This document shows positions 7,616 through 15,719 of a stretch of 64,000 nucleotides of DNA, piece after piece. Source of the stretch: Paenibacillus radicibacter. GTDB taxonomy: Bacteria; Bacillota; Bacilli; Paenibacillales; NBRC-103111. Under the pieces are notes generated by a model. That model was not told the origin of the DNA. It searched no databases and saw only the letters and a program-made list of their open reading frames with translations. Each line of letters opens with the position of its first letter. Positions within the stretch are counted from its first letter, which is position 1. The position numbers were made by a program, and so were the translations under genes. The stretch covers positions 806,001 through 870,000 of the forward strand of contig NZ_JANQBC010000001.1 in assembly GCF_024721995.1 (NCBI RefSeq), given 5' to 3'.

Positions 7616-8911
7616 CTAGTCTTCGATTCGTTCGATCTGAGCACCTAGTGCCTCCAAGTGGTCAAAGTATTGTGGATACGACTTTGCTACATGGTGAGCA
7701 TCATTGATCGTAAGCCCTTGTTTGGAACGAAGTCCTACAACCGTTAGTGCCATAATAACACGATGATCATAATGCGCATTAATCTCTACGCCGCCTTCAA
7801 CCCCTTCAGGGCGACCGTGCACGATAATTTCACTTTGACGTTCTTCAACATTCGCGCCCGCTTTGCGCAGTTCATTTAAGTAATCGGTAATACGATCACA
7901 TTCCTTGTAACGTAAATTTTCTACATTGTAGAAACGTGAAGTTCCTTCTGCGAAAACGCTAGCTGCAACCATTGCCAGTACGCCATCTGTGAAATGATCC
8001 CCGTCAAACTCGCCAGCCTTAAGCTTCGAGTTCCCTAATACATGCACAACACCATTCTCATGCGTTAAATTCACACCCATAGCTTGTAGCACATCGACAC
8101 ACGCTCGTTCACCTTGCTTGGAGTGCTCCGAAAGTCTATTTAACGTAACATCAGAATTTGTTACCGCTGCTGCTGCTAGAACTGCTGCAGATCCAGGGTA
8201 ATCGCCTTGTACGACGTATTTCTGCGCTTTAAATGCTTGACGACCCGGAATTTTGTAATGCATTAGATCTTCCGACGCATGCACCACAATACCCGCTTCT
8301 GCCAATACTTCGAGCGTCTGCCCCACGATAATTTTCGATTTCAAATCATGCAAAACTTCAATCTCTGAATCTTCTTCTAATAGAGGGGCCATGAATAGAA
8401 GCGCACTCAAATATTGAGAAGAAACATTTCCTGATACGGTAATTTTACCACCGCGTGGCTTACCACCTTGGATACGGATTGGGAGTCTGCCTTCATTATG
8501 CGTAACTTTAATACCCATCTGCTCTAAAGAATCTATTAAATCCTGATGCGGTCGTTTACCGAGCGATTCAGGATATGTATTAACGAATGTAACATCCTCA
8601 CAGAATGCCGCTGTACCCATAAGAAAACGAAGTACTGCACCTGCGTTGCCTACATTAAGTTCACTCACATGTTTCGGATGACGACCAAAGCCTTGAATGG
8701 TCATTTTCTCATCGTCTTCTTCAACAATTGCACCCAGATCGCGAATACATCTGCGCATCGCATCACTATCTTCACTATGAGCCGGATAGTAGATCGTACT
8801 TGTCCCTTCTGCTAATGCACCTAGCAGCAAGTAGCGAGTGGTATAATTTTTTGAAGATAATGCATTAATACTTCCTTGAAGCTTGGATGTTGGTTTTACA
8901 ATCGCTTTCAT
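7616..8911 (-). CDS. aroA: 3-phosphoshikimate 1-carboxyvinyltransferase (EPSP synthase), divergent type
   Basis: Joins shikimate-3-phosphate and PEP, the sixth step of the shikimate pathway. 431 residues, normal length. Recognised sites: SKNYTTR at 20-26 (lysine and arginine of the substrate site, with Asn where Ser is usual), NAGAVLRF at 89-96, LGKRPHQDLI, VSSQYLSALLF, DGDHFTDGVLAM, NLRYKECDR, YDHRVIMAL and KSYPQYF near the end. The NAG-T-x-x-R-P motif of ordinary enzymes is altered: Thr is replaced by Ala and Pro by Phe, positions tied to glyphosate sensitivity. AGGAG precedes the ATG. The two crcB genes lie directly upstream in the same direction; aroK is nearby but separate. Confidence 0.93.
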   Translation of the reverse strand: MKAIVKPTSKLQGSINALSSKNYTTRYLLLGALAEGTSTIYYPAHSEDSDAMRRCIRDLGAIVEEDDEKMTIQGFGRHPKHVSELNVGNAGAVLRFLMGTAAFCEDVTFVNTYPESLGKRPHQDLIDSLEQMGIKVTHNEGRLPIRIQGGKPRGGKITVSGNVSSQYLSALLFMAPLLEEDSEIEVLHDLKSKIIVGQTLEVLAEAGIVVHASEDLMHYKIPGRQAFKAQKYVVQGDYPGSAAVLAAAAVTNSDVTLNRLSEHSKQGERACVDVLQAMGVNLTHENGVVHVLGNSKLKAGEFDGDHFTDGVLAMVAASVFAEGTSRFYNVENLRYKECDRITDYLNELRKAGANVEERQSEIIVHGRPEGVEGGVEINAHYDHRVIMALTVVGLRSKQGLTINDAHHVAKSYPQYFDHLEALGAQIERIED

Positions 8912-8944
8912 ACGTCTCTCTCCTTGAATAAAAATTGGCTATTT

Positions 8945-9319
8945 TTATTTAAATTGTTTTGCCACCATATAACCGATAAAGGCAAACCCAATACCTATAA
9001 CATAAGTAAATAATGTATACAATATAAAATTACGTTTACCTCGACCTCGGAGCAGCTTCACACTATCAAGTTGAATCGTCGAAAATGTCGTGAATGCGCC
9101 AAGAAACCCTGTTCCAAAACCGAGTTTAACTGGCTCGATCGCGGCAACTCCCCACATACACCCGAGTGCAAATGAGCCAAGTATATTAACTGACAGTGTA
9201 CCATATGGCAACTTACTTGGGAATCGTTTGCTGATAAAGGAAGCCAGCTTATACCTCGCAATAGCGCCGCAAAATCCACCTACACATATCAAGGCGAGCC
9301 ACCATAATTCAAAACTCAA
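8945..9319 (-). CDS. crcB: Fluoride exporter CrcB/Fluc, subunit 1
   Basis: Small four-helix membrane channel that expels fluoride. 124 residues with GFCGAIARYKLA near the N-terminus, LPYGTLSVNILGSFALG carrying the conserved Asn, and the signature GFLGAFTTFSTI. The start is TTG at 9319 with AGGAGG ten bases upstream, overlapping the stop of the second crcB gene by four bases. Two tandem genes usually make a heterodimeric Fluc channel in Gram-positive bacteria. I found no fluoride riboswitch upstream of the pair. Confidence 0.94.
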   Translation of the reverse strand: MSFELWWLALICVGGFCGAIARYKLASFISKRFPSKLPYGTLSVNILGSFALGCMWGVAAIEPVKLGFGTGFLGAFTTFSTIQLDSVKLLRGRGKRNFILYTLFTYVIGIGFAFIGYMVAKQFK

Positions 9320-9705
9320 TCGGTGCTCACCTCCTTGTTACGACCACGCTCAGCAAGCTGTACCCCTAGATAACACAGTCCAAGCCCTCCAATTACACTG
9401 ATCATGACATAGAGCAAAGCAGCACCATACTGTCCCAGCTCCATAAACTGAACCGTCTCCCAGCTGAATGTTGAAAAAGTTGTGAACGAGCCAATAAATC
9501 CTGTCGTTATCACGACTCGAAGCTGATCGGTTAACCGCTTCAATAGCACATAAGACAAAAATCCAAGGATAAAGCTGCCGATCCAATTGCAGGCTAAAGT
9601 TCCCCATGGAAAGCTACCCGCTTGAGAGGGATTTGCAAGGCTCGAAAGTCCATATCGGCATAGTGCACCTATGACCCCTGCAAATCCGACATAGAAGGTC
9701 GTCAA
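9316..9705 (-). CDS. crcB: Fluoride exporter CrcB/Fluc, subunit 2
   Basis: About 130 residues with the same layout as its neighbour: GVIGALCRYGLS, FPWGTLACNWIGSFILGF and GFIGSFTTFSTFSWE, then a final hydrophobic helix. It is the first gene of the pair and is translationally coupled to subunit 1. Start choice: AAGGAG lies nine bases before the TTG at 9705 but only three before a GTG at 9711, so TTG is slightly preferred; the GTG would add two residues. The partner gene suggests an antiparallel heterodimer. Confidence 0.93.
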   Translation of the reverse strand: MTTFYVGFAGVIGALCRYGLSSLANPSQAGSFPWGTLACNWIGSFILGFLSYVLLKRLTDQLRVVITTGFIGSFTTFSTFSWETVQFMELGQYGAALLYVMISVIGGLGLCYLGVQLAERGRNKEVSTD

Positions 9706-9798
9706 GTTCACTCACTCCTTAATGTTTGACAAATGATGGCGGGCTTCCTTAAGATGAAGATGACATTCATCACAATTATCTTATAGGAGGCGATCCAG

Positions 9799-10098
9799 AT
9801 GGACCCTATTATATACCCTTCGGAAGTTAAATCCCGTCTTGAGAATGGCGAGAAATTAACGATTATTGATGTTCGTGAAGATGAAGAAGTAGCACAAGGC
9901 ATGATTCCAACTGCTGTACATATTCGTCTACATGATTTGCCACACCGTCACAATGAAATTCCAGAATCCGAAGAAATCATTCTTGTATGCCGTAGTGGCG
10001 GCCGCAGTGGAACTGCACAAGATTACTTAGATTCACTTGGCTATACAGGTCTTCGTAACATGGTTGGTGGTATGTTAGAGTGGGTTACACTCGACTAA
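9799..10098 (+). CDS. Rhodanese-like domain protein
   Basis: 99-residue single rhodanese domain, a persulfide carrier or sulfurtransferase. It has IIDVREDEEVAQGMIPTAVHI in the first half and the active loop VCRSGGRSGTA with the catalytic cysteine, then a YLDSLGYTGLRNMVGGMLEW tail, all standard. AGGAGG stands before the ATG. The stop codon overlaps the convergent aroK end by 14 bases, so the two transcripts must overlap. The physiological sulfur acceptor is unknown. Confidence 0.92.
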   Translation: MDPIIYPSEVKSRLENGEKLTIIDVREDEEVAQGMIPTAVHIRLHDLPHRHNEIPESEEIILVCRSGGRSGTAQDYLDSLGYTGLRNMVGGMLEWVTLD

Positions 10099-10615
10099 TC
10101 TTGCCAAATTGTTCTTGGATGAGCGCGACAAGTTCATCCGCACTACCCATGGTAGTGTCAATGTTAAAGTCAGAAAAGTCATACAAGCCTTGACGCTGCT
10201 CCATCATGGTTGCGACGCGCTCACGCACATCACCTTGTAACAAAGGACGGTTCGTATCCCCTTGCACCCTCTCGACAATTGTGTCCAGAGGAGCTGTAAG
10301 AGTGATCACGCAGCCGTTCTTTTGCATATTCGTACAGTTAACTGGGTTTAGAACAGCTCCACCGCCGAATGACACGACTTGATTCGTTCCACTTAGCACC
10401 TGACAAATGACTTCACTTTCTAATTCACGAAAATAACCTTCCCCATCTTCTGCGAAGATTTGTGGAATCGTTCTTCCTGCCTGCTTCACAATTTCTTGAT
10501 CTGTATCGACAAATGTCCATCCTAATTGTTCAGCAAGCTTCAAACCAACTGTAGATTTCCCCGTCCCCATAAAGCCAATTAGCAATATGTTATGTATTGG
10601 TACCGTTCTCTCCAT
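10085..10615 (-). CDS. aroK: Shikimate kinase
   Basis: Phosphorylates shikimate at the 3-hydroxyl using ATP, producing the substrate of AroA. 176 residues. The P-loop GFMGTGKSTVG begins at about residue 14; FVDTDQEI and FRELESEVI carry the shikimate-binding Asp and Arg/Glu residues, VVSFGGGAV is the Walker-B-like loop, and NRPLLQGDVRERV is the lid with the catalytic arginine. GGGAG precedes the ATG. It overlaps the convergent rhodanese gene by 14 bases at its 3' end. Confidence 0.95.
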   Translation of the reverse strand: MERTVPIHNILLIGFMGTGKSTVGLKLAEQLGWTFVDTDQEIVKQAGRTIPQIFAEDGEGYFRELESEVICQVLSGTNQVVSFGGGAVLNPVNCTNMQKNGCVITLTAPLDTIVERVQGDTNRPLLQGDVRERVATMMEQRQGLYDFSDFNIDTTMGSADELVALIQEQFGKISRV

Positions 10616-10663
10616 TACGTAATCTCCCCTATATCATCGACATTTCTATCGCTTAATTTCAAT

Positions 10664-11107
10664 TTATAATGATACGACCACAGACATGTAAATATCAGTG
10701 GAGTCCTCACGATCTACCTTGAAACCGAATCGTTCATACAATCGCTTAGCAGAACTTCCTTGCAAAGCATTTAAAGTCACCTTTTTTCCACGAACAACAT
10801 CTTGATTAAGTAGGTGTTCTAATACCTGGCCACCAATACCCTTGCCTTGGTAATCCGGATGAATGTAGAAATGCTCTAACAGATAGCCATCTATTATCGG
10901 TTTAAACGCAATACAACCCATAAAGGATGAATCCATCTTTATTATCCAAGTATGCTCAGGATCGAATGCACCACGAAAACGCTCGCGAACCCTCACTTCA
11001 TCAAAGACTCCTAATCTTGTTAAATCATCGCGTAATACAATTGCCCGCAAATCAGCTAGGATCTCAACATCCGAAATGTCGGATTGATGAAGAGTAAATT
11101 GCCCCAT
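10664..11107 (-). CDS. GNAT family N-acetyltransferase
   Basis: 147 residues. The GNAT acetyl-CoA loop is seen in FYIHPDYQGKGIGGQVLEHLL, preceded by the beta strands CIAFKPIIDGYLLEHF and followed by VTLNALQGSSAKRLYERFGF, the typical C-terminal motif. The substrate cannot be told from sequence. It stands between aroK and gnd in the same direction, separated from gnd by a strong terminator. Confidence 0.88.
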   Translation of the reverse strand: MGQFTLHQSDISDVEILADLRAIVLRDDLTRLGVFDEVRVRERFRGAFDPEHTWIIKMDSSFMGCIAFKPIIDGYLLEHFYIHPDYQGKGIGGQVLEHLLNQDVVRGKKVTLNALQGSSAKRLYERFGFKVDREDSTDIYMSVVVSL

Positions 11108-11175
11108 CTATGATGACAACTCCTTTTTACCCCAATCATAGAACGAGTCTTCTTATTTATCAAATATTTTACCTA

Positions 11176-11226
11176 AAAAAAGGTTGGAGTGACTCTGACT
11201 AATCAGAATCAACCCCAACCTTTTAT
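11176..11226 (-). terminator. Terminator downstream of gnd
   Basis: An AAAAGGTTGG arm pairs with CCAACCTTTT, and a second inner stem GATTCTGATT/AATCAGAATC sits within the loop. The T-run is on the minus strand side as well as the plus side. Confidence 0.85.
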
Positions 11227-11252
11227 TTATTTTAGTTTATTGCTGAAAAAAA

Positions 11253-12665
11253 TTAATTTCCCAACCAGTTGTAGTGGAACACGCCTTCTTTGTCCACACG
11301 GTTGAATGTGTGTGCGCCGAAGTAGTCACGTTGAGCTTGTAGCAAGTTTGCTGGCAGACGCTCAGAGCGGTAGGAATCGAAGTATGCAAGTGCAGAAGCG
11401 AACGCTGGTACTGGAATACCACGTTTTACTGCGATTGCAACTACGTTTCTCCATGCGTCTTGGTAGTTCTCAACGATCGTTTTGAAGTACTCATCAAGCA
11501 ACAAGTTTTTAAGACCTGGATCTTTATCGTATGCGTCCATGATGTTTTGCAAGAAACGAGCGCGAATAATGCAGCCGCCACGGAAAATTTTCGCGATGGA
11601 GCTGTATTGCAAGTCCCAATTGTACTCTTCAGATGCTGCACGCATTTGCGCGAATCCTTGTGCATAAGAGCAAATTTTACTTGCATAAAGCGCTTTACGT
11701 ACCGCTTCTACAAACTCATTCTTGTCGCCATCAAATGCTGGAACCGTTGGTCCAGACAATACTTTAGAAGCTGCTACACGCTCTTCTTTCATCGCGGAGA
11801 TGAAACGGGAGAATACAGATTCCGTGATAATGGAAAGAGGTACACCAAGATCTAGAGAGCTTTGGCTTGTCCACTTGCCAGTACCTTTTTGACCCGCTGT
11901 GTCCAAGATTACGTCAACCATTGGCTTGCCTGTTTCTTCATCGTATTTTGTGAAAATATCTCTTGTAATTTCAATGAGGTAGGAATCAAGTTCACCGTTG
12001 TTCCACTCCGAGAAGATCTCGTGAAGTGCTGGTGCATCCAAACCTACAACGTCTTTAAGTAATTGGTAAGCTTCGCAAATTAATTGCATGTCGCCATACT
12101 CGATGCCGTTGTGAACCATTTTTACATAGTGTCCAGCACCGTCTGGTCCGATATATGTGCAGCAAGCATCTTCGCCAACTTTAGCTGAGATTGCTGTAAG
12201 AATCGGTTCAACAAGCTCGTAAGCATCTTTTTGACCACCTGGCATAATTGCAGGACCAAGAAGAGCGCCTTCCTCACCACCGGATACACCAGTACCGATG
12301 AAGCGGAAACCTTTTGCTTGCAAGTCTTTATTACGACGAACGGTATCAGGGAAATATGCGTTACCGCCATCAATTAGAATATCCCCTTCATCAAGAAGTG
12401 GAACTAAACCTTCTATTGTTGCATCAGTTGGGCCGCCAGCTTTAACCATAATTAAGATTTTGCGGGGCTTTTCCAAGGATTGTACGAACTCTTCTAATGT
12501 GAAAGTGCCGATTAGCTTCTTATCAGATGCTTCCTCAAGCAATTCTCTCGTTTTCTCAGCAGAACGATTGAATACGGATACCGTATAGCCTCTGCTTTCA
12601 ATGTTTAGCGCAAGGTTTTTACCCATTACTGCAAGTCCAATAACACCGATTTGTCCTTTTGACAT
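11253..12665 (-). CDS. gnd: 6-phosphogluconate dehydrogenase, NADP-dependent, decarboxylating
   Basis: Oxidative pentose phosphate pathway enzyme turning 6-phosphogluconate into ribulose-5-phosphate, CO2 and NADPH. 470 residues, the normal length. The N-terminal Rossmann loop is [20 protein letters not shown] with NRSAEKTR next, which fits NADP binding. [35 protein letters not shown] (substrate Lys-His region) and [20 protein letters not shown] are the catalytic signatures. It is monocistronic with its own terminator, suggesting housekeeping expression. Confidence 0.97.
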   Translation of the reverse strand: MSKGQIGVIGLAVMGKNLALNIESRGYTVSVFNRSAEKTRELLEEASDKKLIGTFTLEEFVQSLEKPRKILIMVKAGGPTDATIEGLVPLLDEGDILIDGGNAYFPDTVRRNKDLQAKGFRFIGTGVSGGEEGALLGPAIMPGGQKDAYELVEPILTAISAKVGEDACCTYIGPDGAGHYVKMVHNGIEYGDMQLICEAYQLLKDVVGLDAPALHEIFSEWNNGELDSYLIEITRDIFTKYDEETGKPMVDVILDTAGQKGTGKWTSQSSLDLGVPLSIITESVFSRFISAMKEERVAASKVLSGPTVPAFDGDKNEFVEAVRKALYASKICSYAQGFAQMRAASEEYNWDLQYSSIAKIFRGGCIIRARFLQNIMDAYDKDPGLKNLLLDEYFKTIVENYQDAWRNVVAIAVKRGIPVPAFASALAYFDSYRSERLPANLLQAQRDYFGAHTFNRVDKEGVFHYNWLGN

Positions 12666-12857
12666 ATGGTTCTGACACCTATCCTTCCCTCTATACAGCT
12701 TCTAGCAATATTGAAGTATACCGCGAGCCATTATTGTCTCTAATTTAACGTTCCCGTAAAAGGATAACTCATCCATCTACTGATTACCTTCACTTGCTAT
12801 CTTTAGATGATAAACTTGCGGCAAGGGGATGTCAATTTCTTCGTTCACACAAAACAT

Positions 12858-12900
12858 AAATAAACCCAGATGCCAAATATTTCCGGCTTCCGGGTTATTT
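12858..12900 (-). terminator. Terminator downstream of the 12926-13522 gene
   Basis: AATAAACCCAGATGCC pairs with GGCTTCCGGGTTATT over an AT-rich loop. The T-run on the minus strand is short. Confidence 0.7.
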
Positions 12901-12925
12901 CTCATCATATTCGATTCGACTTCTT

Positions 12926-13522
12926 TCACATCTCAAGTAAAAGCATCTCCTGTCTCAGCTCTGCGAGCCGCCCTTTACATGCTTGAATTTCTTTTGTATC
13001 TCCACCATTTATTGCATCGAATAAACTTGCGAGCTCATAATCCAGCTCCATACGGAGTATAGGAATGCGTTCATCCGTCCGCTTCGAACGAAATGCTTTT
13101 ATCATGTCTTCAATTGATACAATTGGCTCCTTCTGAAAAAGCACCTTATGCTCAACACCTGTAATTTCAACCATGCGGATCGTTTCACCAAACATAATAT
13201 TCTCAATAACCACCTGCCGATCACGGAACCGCTTTACAATCGCATGACCTCGTGTATCCCCGATCAGCTTCTCCATCATCTCTACAAGCTTCTCATCGCG
13301 AAAAGAGTAGTTACCCACTATTTTGTAACGATCGCCAATTCGTTCAAACTTCAATTTGACGAGCTTACGTCCAGAGCGAATGGACACGATAAATTGTCCT
13401 TCATTCTCACTCCAGTACAAGGAGTACCCTTCTTGAATCAATGCTTTAATGAAAATACGGATTCGCCGGCGGTCAAAACGTAGTTCCAAATTGCAGTATT
13501 CAACTTCATTGTTTTTACTCAC
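12926..13522 (-). CDS. Conserved-looking protein of unknown function
   Basis: 198 residues from the GTG at 13522, which has AAAGGAGG seven bases upstream; longer in-frame starts lack a ribosome-binding site. It is charged, without membrane segments or signal peptide. A beta-rich N-terminal half (LRFDRRRIRIFIKALIQEGY, EGQFIVSIRSGRKLVKLKFE, DRYKIVGNYSF) is followed by helices ending in LAELRQEMLLLEM. No catalytic motif or metal-ligand cluster was recognised. It is monocistronic and divergent from the DUF1054 gene, with a 14-base perfect palindrome upstream that may be an operator. Confidence 0.6.
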   Translation of the reverse strand: MSKNNEVEYCNLELRFDRRRIRIFIKALIQEGYSLYWSENEGQFIVSIRSGRKLVKLKFERIGDRYKIVGNYSFRDEKLVEMMEKLIGDTRGHAIVKRFRDRQVVIENIMFGETIRMVEITGVEHKVLFQKEPIVSIEDMIKAFRSKRTDERIPILRMELDYELASLFDAINGGDTKEIQACKGRLAELRQEMLLLEM

Positions 13523-13600
13523 GGCAATTCCTCCTTTGGCGCATGACATTCTTGAAACCCTTTTCATTTCGTATTTCTGTTAGGAAGACAAACTTATGAG

Positions 13601-13614
13601 ATAAGATATCTTAT
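13601..13614. promoter_or_regulatory. Perfect 14-base palindrome in a divergent intergenic region
   Basis: ATAAGATATCTTAT lies between the divergent 13522 and 13762 starts. Such a dyad could be a repressor site or only an AT-rich coincidence; no regulator gene is adjacent. Confidence 0.3.
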
Positions 13615-13761
13615 TAAGATTCATATGTATCTGCAACTTGGTCCTTGACATATTTTTCGTAAAAATGAGGCTATATTTCAGCAATGGGTCAAGCACACGA
13701 CTATACGTTCGTACTTGTGCTATAATTTAGTGGATACTTGTACAATTCAGGAGGAACTGCA

Positions 13762-14388
13762 ATGACGACATTCCCAACATTTACGAACGAAGATTTCGAT
13801 GTTTTTCATATTCCCGGTCTTGAACCTCGAATGGAAGCACTAATTGCAACTGTTCGCCCTAAATTATTCGCCCTAGGCGATGCGTTAAGCCCTTATTTGT
13901 CTACCATTTGTGGAGAAGAGATGTTCCCTCATGTTGCGAAGCATGCTCGCCGTAAAGTGCATCCGCCGAATGACACTTGGGTTGCTTGGGCACCGAACAA
14001 GCGCGGCTATAAAGCTCACCCGCATTTCCAAGTTGGTTTATGGTCAACTCACGTATTTGTGCAATTTGCCATCATTTATGAATGTGAGAACAAGAATACA
14101 TTTGCCCGTCACTTGAATCAGCACTTATCCGAAATGAAATCATCCATCCCAGGCCATTTCTTCTGGTCCATTGATCATATGCAGCCAGAAACGACTCCAC
14201 ATGCTGATATGACAAGTGAGAACTTCGACAACTTGATCCATCGCCTTGAGAATGTGAAGAAGTCCGAAGTATTATGTGGTCTCGAAATCCGTAAGGATGA
14301 TCCGATCCTGCAAAATCCAGAGAAGCTGCAAGCGCTGATCGAAGATACATTCCATAAAGTAGTGCCTTTGTACCGTTTGTCGTTTTAA
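13762..14388 (+). CDS. DUF1054 family protein (YktB-like)
   Basis: 208 residues from the ATG at 13762, chosen because AGGAGG lies seven bases upstream. The protein has the DUF1054 look: FTNEDFDVFHIPGLEPRM at the N-terminus, HVAKHARRKVHPPNDTWVAW, the RGYKAHPHFQVGLW core with conserved histidines, and a C-terminal KAxIEDTFHKVVPLYRL-like tail. The family is found in Bacillales and its biochemical role is unknown. A TATAAT box at 13721-13726 precedes it, though its -35 is poor. It stands alone. Confidence 0.85.
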   Translation: MTTFPTFTNEDFDVFHIPGLEPRMEALIATVRPKLFALGDALSPYLSTICGEEMFPHVAKHARRKVHPPNDTWVAWAPNKRGYKAHPHFQVGLWSTHVFVQFAIIYECENKNTFARHLNQHLSEMKSSIPGHFFWSIDHMQPETTPHADMTSENFDNLIHRLENVKKSEVLCGLEIRKDDPILQNPEKLQALIEDTFHKVVPLYRLSF

Positions 14389-14656
14389 TAGGAACTAAAA
14401 AGTCCGGTCACTCCAGAGAAAAGAAGAACTTCCGGTCTCCGTGAAATCGTGAAATTTAAATTGATTTTAAGGTGTTTTCACTCTTTCAAAGTCGATCGCT
14501 TCGCTCCTTCAGTTTCTTCTTTTCTCTTACGTTTGACTTTTGAGTTCATTTTTTAAAATATTTATTTCAAATTAAGCTTCCTTTAATGTAAAAATTTGTT
14601 ATTTGTCAACACTAGAAAATGTGCAAGCAAATATTACATTAAAGGAGCGTTTTTCG
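14389..14656. repeat. Non-coding stretch with widely spaced inverted repeat
   Basis: An arm AGAGAAAAGAAGAACT at 14415-14430 is matched by its near-perfect inverse complement at 14511-14527, enclosing about 80 bases that themselves hold GTGAAA and TTTCAC. It could form a long hairpin between the DUF1054 gene and the secreted repeat protein. The remainder is AT-rich leader or promoter sequence for the downstream gene. Confidence 0.45.
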
Positions 14657-15313
14657 ATGTACAAAAGCTTCAAGTCAGGCAAAATCGTTCGCACCTTCGC
14701 ATTAACACTAGCTATGGGTGCAATATCGATGGGAGGCATGCAGCAGCTTGTATTCGCAGCAAGTGAGGCACCTTCGCAGTCCCATACGGACAACCATGAC
14801 GGTCACAAAATGATGCGTAACCCACTCGAGGATGCCGCACAAGCACTAGGTATGCAGAAGGATGCGGTTCGTCAGCAACTTGAATCTGGTAAGAGTCTAA
14901 GTGATATTGCAAGCAGCAAGGGCATCTCTACAGAGAAGTTGAAATCTGCGCTAATCAGCCAGAAGTCATCTCGCATTGATGAAGCTGTGAAGTCTGGTGC
15001 AATGACCGAAGATAAAGCCAAAGAGATCAAGAATAAGCTAAATGCGAATATCGATAAGATGATTCAGCACAAAGGAATGTGGCATGCACGTCGTCACGCA
15101 ACTCGTCTGCTCCCTTCCCAAGAAAAACTCGCGAAGAAGCTAGGAATCACACAAGATGAGCTGCGCCAAAAGATGAAAAGTGGTCAATCCTTAGCTGAAA
15201 TCGCACAGGAACGTGGTTTAACTAAAGCTCAGCTCATCCAATCGATCCAAGAAGATTTATCACCAAAAATTGAGAAAATGGTCGATCGTAAGAAAGAAAA
15301 ACAAGCGAATTAA
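14657..15313 (+). CDS. Secreted two-repeat protein of unknown function
   Basis: 218 residues from the ATG at 14657 (AAAGGAG seven bases upstream); an upstream frame extension lacks a start signal. A signal peptide covers about 1-36 (TFALTLAMGAISMGG... VFAASEA). The mature part has two copies of a helical unit: LGMQKDAVRQQLESGKSLSD at about 60 and LGITQDELRQKMKSGQSLAE at about 165, each followed by IA-x-x-x-G-(I/L)-(S/T)-x-x-x-L. Between them is KSGAMTEDKAKEIKNKLN and a His-rich patch (HKGMWHARRHATR). The unit resembles repeats in uncharacterised Bacillota secreted proteins. It is monocistronic with a strong terminator. Confidence 0.7.
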   Translation: MYKSFKSGKIVRTFALTLAMGAISMGGMQQLVFAASEAPSQSHTDNHDGHKMMRNPLEDAAQALGMQKDAVRQQLESGKSLSDIASSKGISTEKLKSALISQKSSRIDEAVKSGAMTEDKAKEIKNKLNANIDKMIQHKGMWHARRHATRLLPSQEKLAKKLGITQDELRQKMKSGQSLAEIAQERGLTKAQLIQSIQEDLSPKIEKMVDRKKEKQAN

Positions 15314-15319
15314 TCGTCA

Positions 15320-15352
15320 AAAAAAGCTGCTCAGATGTTGAGCAGCTTTTTC
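15320..15352. terminator. Terminator after the secreted repeat protein
   Basis: Perfect AAAAAGCTGCTC/GAGCAGCTTTTT stem with a TTTTT tail. It works for the plus-strand gene and also lies just past the end of the minus-strand gene at 15362. Confidence 0.9.
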
Positions 15353-15361
15353 TGTCATGTA

Positions 15362-15634
15362 TTAGATTAAAGCAATCGCAAGCAGTGTAAATAAGGATAA
15401 CGGAATAATCGCATTATTCCATCCCCAGAAACCGCTAATTTGGGCTTTTTCCCCTTTAACGTGAGCACGCCCGCCGCAACCATTTTCTCCAAATGTTCTA
15501 ACAAATACATGGTTTTGATCAACTCTTACAATTGTTCCAACATGAATAAGTCCATCGTTGGTATGAATACGGACATTATGACCGTGAAATTGATTGCATA
15601 GTGTAAAAGCTTGTGAGACATGCATACATCCCAT
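15362..15634 (-). CDS. Small protein with Sm-like fold and C-terminal membrane helix
   Basis: 90 residues from the ATG at 15634, preceded by GGGGGTG; a start 21 bases upstream is less well placed. The stretch CNQFHGHNVRIHTNDGLIHV followed by GTIVRVDQNHVFVRTFGENG looks like the small beta-barrel (LSm/Hfq-like) found in several spore-related proteins. The last 20 residues (IIPLSLFTLLAIALI) are hydrophobic. No partner gene is adjacent. Sporulation involvement is a guess from similar small proteins, not from this sequence. Confidence 0.55.
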   Translation of the reverse strand: MGCMHVSQAFTLCNQFHGHNVRIHTNDGLIHVGTIVRVDQNHVFVRTFGENGCGGRAHVKGEKAQISGFWGWNNAIIPLSLFTLLAIALI

Positions 15635-15719
15635 ATCTGACACCCCCCTAAACATTTAAGACAGTATATGTCTCTTCGTCTAAGAGGGCATGGACACTAG
15701 CAGGAGGACATACGCCAAT

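Noticed and set aside
9706-9798. Fluoride riboswitch upstream of the crcB pair
   Set aside because: No GGCGATG-type motif or pseudoknot pattern was found between the crcB start and the rhodanese gene.
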